A stretch of DNA of 64,000 nt, from positions 496,001 to 560,000 of the forward strand of contig OZ244979.1 in NCBI GenBank assembly GCA_965223095.1. The letters are read 5' to 3'. Source of the DNA: J054 sp965223095 (GTDB lineage Bacteria > Pseudomonadota > Gammaproteobacteria > Steroidobacterales > GCA-2729495). Made by a program: the position numbers and the translations under genes. The notes beneath the pieces were generated by a model. The model had not been told where the DNA came from. It saw only the letters and a list, made by a program, of their open reading frames with translations, and searched no databases. Shown piece after piece: positions 1-8,951 of the stretch; within the stretch, counting starts at the first letter, position 1, and every line of letters starts with the position of its first letter.

Positions 1-1
1 G

Positions 2-1339
2 CAACGGCAAAAGCTGATCGAGATATTTTCCGGTCACGGCAATTCGGAAGAATTTCGTACCTGGTCAGCCGTTGAGACGGATAGTCAAGGCAATCTGGTG
101 TGCCCGGAACCCAGCGCTGATTACTTGCCATCCTGCTGGCGAGCGGGCGAGATTGTTCTCAAGCGCTGTATCGATGCCGGTTTTCCAGCCGAGGATTGCG
201 AGCAACGTGCGCAACAGGCCCGTGACGAATACCTACGTTACGGCAATGTCGGCTGGCACAGCATACCCGGCACGGAATTGCCCGACTGGTTGGACGCCGG
301 ACAATGTCGTGATTGCTTTTTGCCGACCTTCAATCATCGCCCGAAAGTTAGCGCGCAGTATGGACTGGCCATTCGGAATTTTGAGAACCCAGAAAATCCG
401 ATAGGCTTTCGGTTTGGCTTCGTTGGTTCAAGTGACAACCATACCGCACGGCCGGGCACTGGATATAAAGAATATGCCCGCAATCCCATGGTGGATTGGT
501 GGGGATATCAAAATGAATCGGACCGCGAACTCTATTCCACCAACCGGGGGGCGCCGGCACCGAATTCCGTCAGCGTGGATCCCAGCAAGATTGACACCTT
601 CAATATTCTCGAGCTGGAACGGCAGGCCAGCTTTTTTGTCACCGGCGGTTTGGCGGCCGTGCACTCAACCGGGCGTAGCCGCGCGGAAATCTGGGCGGCC
701 CTCAATCGTAAAGAAGTATTCGCCACCTCGGGTGAGCGAATGTTGCTCTGGTTTGATTTACTCAATCCGTCACCAAAGGATAACAAGCAAACCGCGCCCA
801 TGGGCGCGGAAGTCAAAATGACGAGGACCCCGAGTTTCCGCGCCAAGGCCATGGGCGCGTTCGAACAAAAGCCGGGTTGCCCGTCAGAAAGCTTGAATGC
901 TCTATCGCCGAACAGGCTTGAATTGCTTTGTCGCGGCGAATGTTACAACCCGGGCGATATCCGCAAGAAGATAGTCCGCATAGAAATCGTTCGCATTCGC
1001 CCGCAAGCCAACGCGGGACAGAACGTTGCGCCGCTGATTCAGGATCCTTGGAAAACTTTTAGCTGTGAAGGCAGCGACGATCTTTGCCGCGTAGAATTTA
1101 GCGACCCAGAGTTTAGTCGTGCGCAGCGAGACACGGTGTATTACGCACGTGCCATTCAAGCACCTCAGCCCATTATCAACGCCGGTGGGCTACGTTGCGA
1201 AGTTGATGAGCAAGGACAATGTCTCACCGTCAATCCCTGCTACGGAGATGATCGGACTGAACTCACGGATTTGTGTCTCGAGGAGGAATACCACCGGGCC
1301 TGGTCCTCTCCCATCTTTGTCGACTTTGGCGGTGACTAA
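2..1339 (+). CDS. DUF3604 domain protein, 5'-truncated by window start
   Basis: The frame is open from base 2, so the true start lies before the window; GTG at 98 is only an internal codon. The visible product starts with a segment containing FSGHGNSEEFR, then a long region with SSDNHTARPGTGYKE and FATSGERMLLWF, which I recognise as the DUF3604 family. That family is large, often secreted, and thought to have a PHP-like metallohydrolase fold; its substrate is not known. The C-terminal third is rich in paired cysteines (CRGECYNPGD, CEVDEQGQC), fitting an extracytoplasmic protein. It is followed after 36 nt by a PpiC-type isomerase gene and a HupE/UreJ gene, a grouping I have seen in marine gammaproteobacteria. 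Family call is firm, function is not. Confidence 0.88.
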   Translation, partial: QRQKLIEIFSGHGNSEEFRTWSAVETDSQGNLVCPEPSADYLPSCWRAGEIVLKRCIDAGFPAEDCEQRAQQARDEYLRYGNVGWHSIPGTELPDWLDAGQCRDCFLPTFNHRPKVSAQYGLAIRNFENPENPIGFRFGFVGSSDNHTARPGTGYKEYARNPMVDWWGYQNESDRELYSTNRGAPAPNSVSVDPSKIDTFNILELERQASFFVTGGLAAVHSTGRSRAEIWAALNRKEVFATSGERMLLWFDLLNPSPKDNKQTAPMGAEVKMTRTPSFRAKAMGAFEQKPGCPSESLNALSPNRLELLCRGECYNPGDIRKKIVRIEIVRIRPQANAGQNVAPLIQDPWKTFSCEGSDDLCRVEFSDPEFSRAQRDTVYYARAIQAPQPIINAGGLRCEVDEQGQCLTVNPCYGDDRTELTDLCLEEEYHRAWSSPIFVDFGGD

Positions 1340-1375
1340 ATTCCGCCTGCTGAAGCGTTATAGATATAGCAGCGA

Positions 1376-2236
1376 ATGCGTACCCGATTAACACTATTGG
1401 CTAGCGGCGCGGCGATAGGCTTCTTTCTAGCTGCCTCTGGATTAGTACAGAAAGTCTCCTTTAGCCCCACGCAAATACCAAGCGATGCGATCGCCAAGAT
1501 TGGCAATCGATTCGTGCCGATAGAACGTTACTACGAGTTGCTCAGCGATTTGCAGGGAGACTCCCAGCAGGAGCTGCGCAGGGAAGATAGGGAATTCGTG
1601 TTGAATCGTTTGATCGACGAAGAGCTGCTGGTGCTGCGTGGGATTGAAATGGGTCTGACTGAGTCTGTTCCAAGCTTGCGCAAGGCCATCTCGGCAACGG
1701 TAATAGCGCAGATTGCGGCAGAGGCGGAAGCGACTGTTCCTAGTGAACAGGACCTGCGACGCTTGCTGCGCGAAGACGCCGAGTTTTTTGCCGTGCCGGA
1801 TCGCTATGCCGCACTATGGATGCGCATAAGTCGGTCCTCTCCCACAGCACACCGCAATGCCGTCAGGGTGGGCAGCAACTTAACCGGCGGTGCGGACCCA
1901 CAGACCGTCGCCAGAATGACTGGAGCGAACTGGATGCAAGAGCTCCCTGACCGCCCGTTGCCCATGGCAAAGCTGGCCAATTACTTGGGCCCTGGTTTAG
2001 TGCGTGAGCTGGCAAGTTTGCAAGCCGGTGAATGCTCAGAACCCATCGAATCCATCGATAACTACGACATCTTGTGCCTGCTGGAGCACCAAGCAGGCCG
2101 ACAACCGAATTTTGCGGAAATTCGCGGTAATCTTGAAGCCGAATATTTGCGTCGCGCGGGACAAGACGCTTTGCGCGAATATCTAGCTTGGCTGCGTGAG
2201 CGAATTGAAATAACCGTAGTCAGCGAGAAACTATAA
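1376..2236 (+). CDS. PpiC/SurA-type peptidyl-prolyl cis-trans isomerase, membrane-anchored
   Basis: A 286-residue protein with an N-terminal hydrophobic anchor (LTLLASGAAIGFFLAASGLV, residues 5-24) followed by a SurA-like N-domain (IAKIGNRFVPIERYYELL, FVLNRLIDEELLVLRGIEMG) and a C-terminal parvulin-like region (about 110-250, with EIRGNLEAEYLRR near the end). By family it should assist folding of exported proteins in the periplasm. The parvulin core is diverged, so it may act as a chaperone without strong isomerase activity. It lies between the DUF3604 gene and the HupE/UreJ gene, 8 nt from the latter, so the three are probably co-transcribed. The helper could serve the secreted DUF3604 protein or a nearby receptor; that is inference. 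Confidence 0.85.
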   Translation: MRTRLTLLASGAAIGFFLAASGLVQKVSFSPTQIPSDAIAKIGNRFVPIERYYELLSDLQGDSQQELRREDREFVLNRLIDEELLVLRGIEMGLTESVPSLRKAISATVIAQIAAEAEATVPSEQDLRRLLREDAEFFAVPDRYAALWMRISRSSPTAHRNAVRVGSNLTGGADPQTVARMTGANWMQELPDRPLPMAKLANYLGPGLVRELASLQAGECSEPIESIDNYDILCLLEHQAGRQPNFAEIRGNLEAEYLRRAGQDALREYLAWLRERIEITVVSEKL

Positions 2237-2244
2237 GCGCAAGC

Positions 2245-3444
2245 ATGTTGGCGAGAATCTTGCTGTTTTGGTTTTTCGGCCTAGTTTACTGCGGCGACTC
2301 GAACGCGCATGTCCGTAGCGAATCCTATAGCCGCTGGAAGATTGAATCTGAAATGGTGTCGCTGAGCTACACCATTAGCGCTAGAGAGGTCACACGCATT
2401 GCCGCACCCGGCTCGTTCCGACCTGCCACCGAAGTCTTGCGAAGCTATCTAGCGAATGAGATTGCCGTGAAGGCTGCAGGCGAGCTCTGCCCCATCAAGC
2501 AGTCCTGGCAGGCACAAGTGGCGCGCCGGGGTTACCTAAAAATGTCGGCCGCATGGCATTGCGCTACTCCACCAGACGCTCTAGCAATTCATGCCTTTTT
2601 TAATCTCGCGCCCGAACACGTGCATTTTGCGACCATTGCGCTCAATGGCAACCTGCAACAGGTCGTGCTTAGCGGAGCAAGGCAGGCTTGGGATCTACCC
2701 ACTGGGCAAGCCGCGCAACACGCAAGCAATGCCACCGAGACTGGCACCTACATAAAGCTTGGCGTCATTCATATCGCGACCGGCTTTGACCACATCGCCT
2801 TTATTACTCTGATTCTCCTTGCCTGCCGATCAGTAAAAGACAGCGTGCTTGCAATCTCCGGCTTTACCCTGGGACACAGCCTAACCCTGGCGCTATCAGC
2901 CCTGGGACTGGTAGAAGTTAATCTGCCAATTATTGAAGCAACGATTGGGGCAAGCATCGCATTACTTGCGGTAGAGCGGGCAATAAGTCAGGCAAGTAAT
3001 CCGTATTTTATTGCCGCGCTCAGCAGCTTATCTATATTGGTGGTGATGCTTGTCATACCAAATACTGTTTCTGATATTGGTATCCAAATTTTGCTCGGCC
3101 TAAGCATATTTGTCGCCTGCTATCTCGTACTAGCCCACGACGTACAAAGCTCGGGTTGGTTCAGGATACTGATCACAACGATCTTCGGACTCATTCATGG
3201 GTTTGGTTTCGCCAACGCATTCTCCATGCGTGGCCTGCCCGTGGAAATCCTCCTACCATCGCTATTCACGTTTAATCTTGGCGTTGAGTTAGGTCAGCTG
3301 GCAGTCATCGCCATACTGGCCGCCATCGGCCATCTCGTCGGTCGCCGGCACTGGCGTGAGTCGCGTCCTGGTGATGTGCTTGCCGCGGTTCTATGCGGAT
3401 ACGGTGTATTTCTATTCACCGATCGCCTGGCCAACCTTCAATAA
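2245..3444 (+). CDS. HupE/UreJ family membrane protein
   Basis: A 399-residue protein with a signal peptide (LLFWFFGLVYCGDSNAHV), a soluble periplasmic part (about 25-165) and six or so membrane helices in the C-terminal half. The first helix carries HIATGFDHIAFITLILLA, and later segments carry FTLGHSLTLALSALG and IHGFGFANAF; these His/Asp-rich helices are typical of the HupE/UreJ_2 family, linked to nickel or cobalt uptake. Substrate here is unknown, because no hydrogenase or urease lies in the window. It closes the DUF3604-PpiC-HupE run. The next gene, a TonB receptor, starts 244 nt downstream with its own leader, so is probably separate. Confidence 0.85.
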   Translation: MLARILLFWFFGLVYCGDSNAHVRSESYSRWKIESEMVSLSYTISAREVTRIAAPGSFRPATEVLRSYLANEIAVKAAGELCPIKQSWQAQVARRGYLKMSAAWHCATPPDALAIHAFFNLAPEHVHFATIALNGNLQQVVLSGARQAWDLPTGQAAQHASNATETGTYIKLGVIHIATGFDHIAFITLILLACRSVKDSVLAISGFTLGHSLTLALSALGLVEVNLPIIEATIGASIALLAVERAISQASNPYFIAALSSLSILVVMLVIPNTVSDIGIQILLGLSIFVACYLVLAHDVQSSGWFRILITTIFGLIHGFGFANAFSMRGLPVEILLPSLFTFNLGVELGQLAVIAILAAIGHLVGRRHWRESRPGDVLAAVLCGYGVFLFTDRLANLQ

Positions 3445-3688
3445 GCGGACAGCCGCGGGATCTCCAGGCGTAAGTTGCTAATTTACAACACAAAAGCCCC
3501 GCATCCTCGAATCCCCGGGAAAAAAACAGGCAGGATTGCTTTTTTTTGACTCCATGTTACATTCGGCATTCTGGTAAATTGCAACGGCCTAAATAACCGG
3601 TAGACATCCAATCTCGAGGCTCCGGCAAACGCCGCCCAGTCTGATATAGACAACAGCCAGCGCCGAGCCCGCCAAACGGGGGACGAAC

Positions 3689-6121
3689 ATGGGTATGCAG
3701 CTTCAGCTTAATAAAGTGCTGACCACTCGATTCACTTTCGCCTTGATCGGCTTTCTCGCGGTGGCGCCAAACGCAGCCATCGCGCTTGAAGAAATCATGG
3801 TCTCCGCCACCCGGCGCGGCGAAACGGACCTGCTGAGCACGCCGGTGGCCGTCACCGCCCTAACCACCGAAGACGTTGAAAGATATCCCGTGCGCGATCT
3901 GAACGACATTGCCTTGTCTGTGCCCGGTCTTTCCTCCGGTAACGTATCGGCCTTTAAATCGGCACAGTTCGCGTTAAGAGGCGTCTCCGAAACCACCATC
4001 ATCGTATACAAAGAGTCGCCCATCGGCGTGACCCTTGACGAATTCGTCGTGCCACATATTCAAACCGCGAACCTCGAAATGTTCGATATTGAATCGGTGG
4101 AAGTGCTACGCGGCCCTCAGGGCACCCTCTTTGGTAAGAACACCACGGGTGGTGTGATTAACGTACGCACCAAACGTCCGCGCCTGGATGAACGAACTAT
4201 CGAAGCCGCCGCTTCCTACGGGGACTTCGATACCAAGAAAATTAATACTGCTCTCAATCTTCCGCTGATTGATAACACGCTGGCTTTCCGGTTTGCCGGT
4301 ATGTATCTCGAGTCAGATGGCTACTATGAGAACAATGCGTCATTTGGCCCTCTGGGGCTAGGCGCCGCGCCGGTTGATCCCGCATTTACCGGCATTAGCG
4401 GCCGCGGCGATGGCCGCGACTTGGGCGGGGACGATGTCATTTCCGCGCGTGCAAAATTGCTGTGGGAACCCAGCGATAACTTTAATGCCTTGCTGCAGTA
4501 TGAAATTATTCGCGATGAAGGTGATACACCGCCCCTGGTGAATGAGTCCCCCTCGAATTATCTTTTTCCAGTTTGGGGCTATCCAGCCGCCCAAGGCGAC
4601 CCTCTAAAATCCGCGGGCGTCTTTTTTCGCGATGAATTGGCACCCGGGGACCCGCAATTTATTGCGAATTTACCGATCAAAAATTCCGAAGGCCATCGCA
4701 TCGATGTCGACGGCTTCTATCTAAACATTCAATGGGACATCAACGACAAATTGTCGCTGTTCACCAACACCGGTTATCGGGAGCAGGAGTCTCGATTGCC
4801 AAATACCTACACTGGCCATGTTGGGCCGGTATCACTCTTCGATGCAACGCGCGACGACGATCGAGAAACCACGCAGCTAGAAGCGCGGCTCACGACTAAT
4901 TTTGACGGCCCACTAAATTTAGTCGGCGGCCTATTTTTTCAAGAAGACGACACAGAGTTTTGCGTAGTACAACTCGTTGGATTCGTGGACAACTTCTTTA
5001 CCGGTACGCCCTCGGAATTTTTCAACAATACGCCGGTATTTCTCTGTAACAGTCAGGAAGCGGAGGCCGCCGCGATTTTCGTGGACGGTACCTATGACAT
5101 CACCGACAGTTTTCATCTGACGACCGGCCTGCGATTCACCAAAGAAGAAAAAAAATGGGCGGGTCGACCGCGCCTGCCGCTAGCCGGGATAACCGGCGCC
5201 CCCACCATAGACCAGTTGGGTGAGCCACTGGATTTGGCTGATTTTGGTCGCTTTCCGTCAGGCGTTGTCCGGGATGAAGAGGATTGGACCGAGCCCACTT
5301 ACCGTCTCAACTTGTCTTATGATTTCAACGATGATTTGTTCGGTTACGTCAGCTATGCGCGCGGTTTCAAAAGCGGCGGATACAACGATCAAGTTGGCAC
5401 CCAGCTCAATCCGATCACACCACGGGCGGCGCGTCCAACTGAACCCGAAATTGCTGATTCTTGGGAAACCGGCATCCGCGCGACGCTGCTTGGTGGCGAG
5501 GCACAAGTCGGCGTGACGGCATATTTTGTGGAATACGAAGATGCGCAACGCACCCTGAATGCCACTTTCCCGACCGGTCAAGAAACGCTGTTCTTTAACG
5601 CCGCTGATTTGGAGGTTAAGGGCATCGAAGCCGAGGGAGCCTGGTCGGCAACCGACTGGCTAACATTCGCCGGCAACTTCGCGTGGACAGATGCCGAGTT
5701 TAAGAGGTTTGAGGCAGATACAGACTTTGACGGCATGATTGACCAGGACTTGAGCGGCAACCCCGTGCAGCGTGTGCCTGAATTTATGGCGACTTTGAAC
5801 GCGACAATCAGTCATGAAATGCCGAATTGGGGCGGTCTGTTGGATTGGAACCTTCGGGTCGCCTATGAGGACGACTCCGTGGCTACTTATTCAGCTGTGG
5901 GCCGTGAATTCGACACGACGCTGAACAGTAAAACCCTGTGGGATGCCAGCATCACCTACACCAGCCCCGAAGAACGCTTCTACGCCAAGCTATTCGGCAA
6001 AAACCTAACAGACGAACGCTATCGTGTGGGCAGTCTATCGGTGGGCAACTTCTGGGTCATGTCGGCCTACGGACCGCCGCGCTGGTTTGGCCTGGAGCTT
6101 GGCACGAAGTTTGGCTTCTAG
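3689..6121 (+). CDS. TonB-dependent receptor
   Basis: An 810-residue outer-membrane receptor. The signal peptide (LIGFLAVAPNAAIA, cleaved near residue 32) is followed at once by a TonB-box-like EEIMVSATR. The plug domain carries VEVLRGPQGTLFGKNTTGG, the classical signature, and the beta-barrel fills residues ~170-810, ending in aromatic LGTKFGF as needed for outer-membrane insertion. The ligand cannot be read from sequence. A PQQ dehydrogenase and a second receptor follow on the same strand, suggesting a substrate uptake-oxidation locus. The ATG at 3689 sits after a purine-rich AACGGGGGACGAAC leader; the second ATG, two codons later, is possible. Confidence 0.93.
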   Translation: MGMQLQLNKVLTTRFTFALIGFLAVAPNAAIALEEIMVSATRRGETDLLSTPVAVTALTTEDVERYPVRDLNDIALSVPGLSSGNVSAFKSAQFALRGVSETTIIVYKESPIGVTLDEFVVPHIQTANLEMFDIESVEVLRGPQGTLFGKNTTGGVINVRTKRPRLDERTIEAAASYGDFDTKKINTALNLPLIDNTLAFRFAGMYLESDGYYENNASFGPLGLGAAPVDPAFTGISGRGDGRDLGGDDVISARAKLLWEPSDNFNALLQYEIIRDEGDTPPLVNESPSNYLFPVWGYPAAQGDPLKSAGVFFRDELAPGDPQFIANLPIKNSEGHRIDVDGFYLNIQWDINDKLSLFTNTGYREQESRLPNTYTGHVGPVSLFDATRDDDRETTQLEARLTTNFDGPLNLVGGLFFQEDDTEFCVVQLVGFVDNFFTGTPSEFFNNTPVFLCNSQEAEAAAIFVDGTYDITDSFHLTTGLRFTKEEKKWAGRPRLPLAGITGAPTIDQLGEPLDLADFGRFPSGVVRDEEDWTEPTYRLNLSYDFNDDLFGYVSYARGFKSGGYNDQVGTQLNPITPRAARPTEPEIADSWETGIRATLLGGEAQVGVTAYFVEYEDAQRTLNATFPTGQETLFFNAADLEVKGIEAEGAWSATDWLTFAGNFAWTDAEFKRFEADTDFDGMIDQDLSGNPVQRVPEFMATLNATISHEMPNWGGLLDWNLRVAYEDDSVATYSAVGREFDTTLNSKTLWDASITYTSPEERFYAKLFGKNLTDERYRVGSLSVGNFWVMSAYGPPRWFGLELGTKFGF

Positions 6122-6614
6122 AACGCGCACAGCTTAACGAGTCAATCTACATACAAACTATTGATACTTGTTTGGCCCGAGGCGGGGTTAGCCAGCTTGG
6201 CTAGCAGCGACTCGGGCCTTCTTATGATTGCGGCGGGTAGTAGCCCCCACTTTGTGTCGTAGCCCAAGGTCACATCGGAGAAGACAGGAAATCTAGCCAC
6301 TTAATGCCAGCTCAACTCGTGCCAAACCAAGGCAGTTGCCGCGTCCACAAACTTTTTAAATCTGATCCCAGCGCATTGCAGACTAGCCCCAGACATCTAT
6401 TGCACAAGCTCGCGAGTACACATCGCACGCCATACTCGCCGCGGCCACACGCAGGCAAGCTTGCTTCGGCGACGTCTTGAGCCTCGCGATACAATAACGC
6501 CCGCCAAATTTCGCCCTAGGGCTATTGACGCAAACAGCAAAGATTCACACGGCCAACGGCATTTGGGTTGCGGCCGGGAAAGGAACCGAAACAACGGAAC
6601 GGAGTTGCATCGCC
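6122..6614. other. intergenic region, no gene seen
   Basis: About 490 bases between the receptor and the dehydrogenase. I see no convincing ORF on either strand. A GC-rich imperfect hairpin around 6175-6222 (CCGAGGCGGG...ACTCGGGC) may end receptor transcription. The dehydrogenase promoter must lie in the right half, but no clear -35/-10 pair stands out. Confidence 0.4.
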
Positions 6615-8723
6615 ATGTACCGAAAACTATCGTGGCTCAGCGCCAGTTTAGTCTTAGTTGGACAGTTCGCTTATAGCGCAGGCGCTTATACAGAGGAGCA
6701 AGCCGCACGCGGGAAGACCATCTATGCCGATGCCTGCGCTAGCTGTCACCAGCTAAGCTTGCGCGGTTCGGCACATGGGTCGGAGTTGATCGGCGCCAGC
6801 TTCACAAGCAAATGGGCGGCCAGAACCACTTCGGAGCTGCTGAGTTACAACAGCGCAAACATGCCGCCCGGCTTGAGCGCATCGCTGAGCAGCAACGATC
6901 ATCTGAGTGTTATCGCGTATATCCTCAAGATGAATGGCCTCGCCGCCGGCAAACAAGAACTTACCGCTGACGCAAACCTCGTGATCGGCACTGGCGAGGT
7001 GGCGGATAGTGCCCAAGCCGAATGGGCCTCATGGTCAGAAGCCGGAACAATTGCCGGCGAAGCAAAGAGAAGATCTGGCTTCACCAACAAGGAGCTTGAA
7101 AATTTTCGAACAGTCACAGACGAGATGTTGCAAAACCCACCCGCGGCAGATTGGCTGAGCTGGCGGCGGACGTTGGACGGACAAGGCTACAGCCCTTTAG
7201 CTAACATTACGCCGGAGAACGTGGCCGATATCAAGCTGTCCTGGGTGGTGGCCATGAAAGAGGGCAGCAATCAAGGGACACCTTTGGTTCACGACGGCGT
7301 GATGTTTCTGACTCATCCGGGCAATGTCATTCAAGCCCTTGACGCGGCCACTGGCGATTTGATCTGGGAATACGCTTATGACTTTCCGCCCGAGTCAAAA
7401 ACCTTGGATGGCCCAACGCGCAACATCGCCCTGTATAACGACAAACTGTTCATGGCAACCTACGACGCCGCCTTGGTTGCAGTGGATGCCCGCACGGGTA
7501 AGCAAGTATGGCGCAGCGTAAAAGCCGACTATAAGAAAGGCTTCACGCATACCAGCGGCCCCATTGTGGGTGCCGGTGTTGTAATCAGCGGCATAAACGG
7601 CTGTGAACGGTTCAAAAAGGACGGCTGTTTTGTCACCGGCCATGACCCGGAAACCGGCGAGGAATTGTGGCGCACATCAACCATTGCGCTGCCCGGCGAC
7701 CCCAATTTCGACTCTTGGGGCGACCTGCCCGTGGAACTTCGTGGCGGCAGCGACACCTGGATTCCGGGCAGCTATGACCCGGCGCTTGAGCTCTTCTATA
7801 TAGGGACCTCCCAAGCTAAACCTTGGGTTGCGGCCAGCCGCGGCATGTCACCACAAGACGCAGCGCTATACACCAACTCAAGCCTCGCCCTACATCCCAA
7901 GACCGGCAAGCTCGTTTGGTATTTTCAGCATGTTGCTGGCGAAACCATCGACATGGAAGTTGGGTTCGAACGCGTATTGATTGATTTGGCGAACAATAAG
8001 TATTTGTTCACCATCGGCAAAGACGGAATTCTATGGAAGCTCAATCGAGAAACCGGTGCCTTTGTCGATTTCGCCGAGACGATTTATCAAAATATCTTCG
8101 CGTCTCTGGACAAGAACACGGGCCGAGTCCGCTATCGACAAGATATTATCGATGCCAAACTGGGTGACACCCTAGCGGCCTGCCCAGGCATCTATGGTGG
8201 ACATAATTGGCAAGCGGTCGGCTACAACCCGCCCACGGAAACCTTAGTCATACCGCTGCATCAGATGTGCTCGGACATGGTCGGCCGAGAAGTAGAACTG
8301 AAAGTGGGCTCTGGCGGCTACGGTGGCGATTCCCGCACATACGAAATGCCCGGCAGCAAAGGCATGCTTGGCAAGCTCGTCGCCTTTGATGTCGATACAA
8401 TGAAAGAACGTTGGAGTCACGAACAACGCGCTATCTTTATGACTTCAGTCTTAACTACCGGTGGGGGACTGTCTTTCGTCGGGGACCTGGACCGCAACTT
8501 CAATGCATTTGATACCGGCACGGGGGAACTACTCTGGCAAACCAAGCTTGGCGCGCCGCTGCAAGGATTCCCCATTAGCTATGGCGTAAACGGCAAACAA
8601 TACCTTGCGGTACCCACGGGCATCGGCGTCTTCAGAGCACTGACGGCAGTGATCAGCCCGGATATCTATCAGCCGACCAACGGGCATGCTTTGTATGTAT
8701 TTGAGCTGGCAACTTCCGAATAG
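6615..8723 (+). CDS. PQQ-dependent dehydrogenase with N-terminal fused cytochrome c
   Basis: A 702-residue periplasmic quinohaemoprotein. I chose ATG 6615, with GGAG ten bases upstream, because it gives a clean signal peptide (residues 1-23, ending QFAYSAGA); the frame stays open upstream to 6525. A c-type haem motif CASCH lies at 41-45 with an axial-Met segment NMPPGLS near 82. The PQQ propeller starts near 175 (DWLSWRRTLDGQGYSPL) and shows repeats such as DAATGDLIWEY, DARTGKQVWRS, GHDPETGEELWRT and NRETGAF, plus WIPGSYDPALELFYIGTS. Alcohol or aldehyde oxidation with electrons passed to the fused haem is expected from the family. The fusion is N-terminal, unlike classical type II alcohol dehydrogenases where the haem domain is C-terminal. 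The usual vicinal disulfide is not evident; CERFKKDGC lies nearby. Confidence 0.92.
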   Translation: MYRKLSWLSASLVLVGQFAYSAGAYTEEQAARGKTIYADACASCHQLSLRGSAHGSELIGASFTSKWAARTTSELLSYNSANMPPGLSASLSSNDHLSVIAYILKMNGLAAGKQELTADANLVIGTGEVADSAQAEWASWSEAGTIAGEAKRRSGFTNKELENFRTVTDEMLQNPPAADWLSWRRTLDGQGYSPLANITPENVADIKLSWVVAMKEGSNQGTPLVHDGVMFLTHPGNVIQALDAATGDLIWEYAYDFPPESKTLDGPTRNIALYNDKLFMATYDAALVAVDARTGKQVWRSVKADYKKGFTHTSGPIVGAGVVISGINGCERFKKDGCFVTGHDPETGEELWRTSTIALPGDPNFDSWGDLPVELRGGSDTWIPGSYDPALELFYIGTSQAKPWVAASRGMSPQDAALYTNSSLALHPKTGKLVWYFQHVAGETIDMEVGFERVLIDLANNKYLFTIGKDGILWKLNRETGAFVDFAETIYQNIFASLDKNTGRVRYRQDIIDAKLGDTLAACPGIYGGHNWQAVGYNPPTETLVIPLHQMCSDMVGREVELKVGSGGYGGDSRTYEMPGSKGMLGKLVAFDVDTMKERWSHEQRAIFMTSVLTTGGGLSFVGDLDRNFNAFDTGTGELLWQTKLGAPLQGFPISYGVNGKQYLAVPTGIGVFRALTAVISPDIYQPTNGHALYVFELATSE

Positions 8724-8951
8724 GGCTATCGTCAGTCCTGCGTGTACGTGGATGCAGCATTAGTCAGCAATGCTGGTCATTTGGATGTGCGTCATCGCTC
8801 TTAAATAAACCGGTAAAGCGCCTTTCCGCAAGTCAGAATAGCCATATTCCACCACAGTCCAGTAGCAGATTAGGCCCGGCTTGACAAATAGCGGTAGAAA
8901 CATTCTCCTAATGACCGACAAAGAAAAATACCCGGCAGAGGTAGTAGTACG

